From NCBI GenBank assembly GCA_945949625.1, contig CAMFFI010000063.1, positions 1 to 6,516 of the forward strand: a stretch of DNA of 6,516 nucleotides. Reading direction: 5' to 3'. This document shows, one piece after another, positions 6,470 through 6,516 of the stretch. The DNA comes from an uncultured bacterium (GTDB taxonomy: Bacteria; Bacillota; Clostridia; Oscillospirales; Acutalibacteraceae). Positions within the stretch are counted from its first letter, which is position 1, and every line of letters starts with the position of its first letter. The notes beneath the pieces are model-generated. The model was not told the origin of the DNA. It searched no databases and saw only the letters and a program-made list of their open reading frames with translations. The position numbers and the translations under genes are program-made.

Positions 6470-6513
6470 TCTGATGAGGGAGGTGGCAAAACGAAGTTTT
6501 GACGGAGGGAGAG
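6464..6513 (+). repeat. Second palindromic repeat module (CCTCCCTC type)
   Basis: A perfect 8-bp stem, CCTCCCTC (6464-6471) with GAGGGAGG (6476-6483), encloses the loop TGAT. It is followed by a smaller hairpin, CAAAAC (6487-6492) with GTTTTG (6496-6501) around GAA, and then by GGAGGGAGAG (6504-6513). The 5' arm CTCCCTC (6465-6471) could instead pair with GAGGGAG at 6505-6511, enclosing the small hairpin, so two folds are mutually exclusive. It overlaps the end of the 79-bp repeat by six bases and may be the other half of one composite element. No coding capacity is visible. Confidence 0.75.
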
Positions 6514-6516
6514 AAA

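Overview
This 6.5 kb window looks like an ordinary housekeeping and carbohydrate-storage locus from a Gram-positive anaerobe of the class Clostridia, probably an uncultured gut Oscillospiraceae/Ruminococcaceae-type bacterium. I base this on the flavour of the GlgP, MalQ and RsmE proteins, GGAGG-type ribosome binding sites, AT-rich intergenic DNA with extended -10 promoters, and short palindromic intergenic repeats of a style I recall from gut Clostridia. The taxonomic placement is inference; no marker gene in the window proves it.

Layout. Five genes form two outward-facing groups that diverge from a promoter region near 4836. Reading leftward (minus strand) are a stand-alone CinA C-terminal-type nicotinamide-nucleotide amidase (pncC, 4199-4738), then, behind its own promoter, a 4-alpha-glucanotransferase (malQ, 2567-4054) and a glycogen/maltodextrin phosphorylase (glgP, 189-2561). 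malQ and glgP are separated by 5 bp and clearly form one operon, closed by a strong hairpin terminator at 131-170. Reading rightward (plus strand) are the 16S rRNA m3U1498 methyltransferase (rsmE, 4898-5623) and a methylthioadenosine/S-adenosylhomocysteine nucleosidase (mtnN, 5652-6350), 28 bp apart.

How the genes work together. MalQ rearranges short maltodextrins into longer alpha-1,4-glucans. GlgP then cleaves these by phosphorolysis to glucose-1-phosphate, so the pair is a minimal cytoplasmic maltodextrin/glycogen utilisation module. RsmE consumes S-adenosylmethionine and releases S-adenosylhomocysteine, which MtnN hydrolyses; the two share a metabolite, though the pairing may be only positional. 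PncC belongs to NAD-precursor recycling and has no evident link to its neighbours.

Non-coding structure is the most interesting part. (1) The two ends carry a 79-bp inverted repeat (1-79 and 6391-6469, 72 of 79 bases identical), and the right copy runs into a second palindromic module at 6464-6513. Both copies sit downstream of the last gene of a transcription group, in the same orientation relative to transcription. (2) The pncC/rsmE intergenic region holds two divergent extended -10 promoters that appear to share one palindromic -35 hexamer, arranged with exact symmetry. (3) The malQ promoter is overlaid by three copies of an 8-bp half-site (TTGGTAAT type), suggesting an unidentified repressor. 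I see no mobile-element protein, CRISPR array, RNA gene, defence system or clearly novel protein system. No gene-free stretch exceeds about 190 bases.
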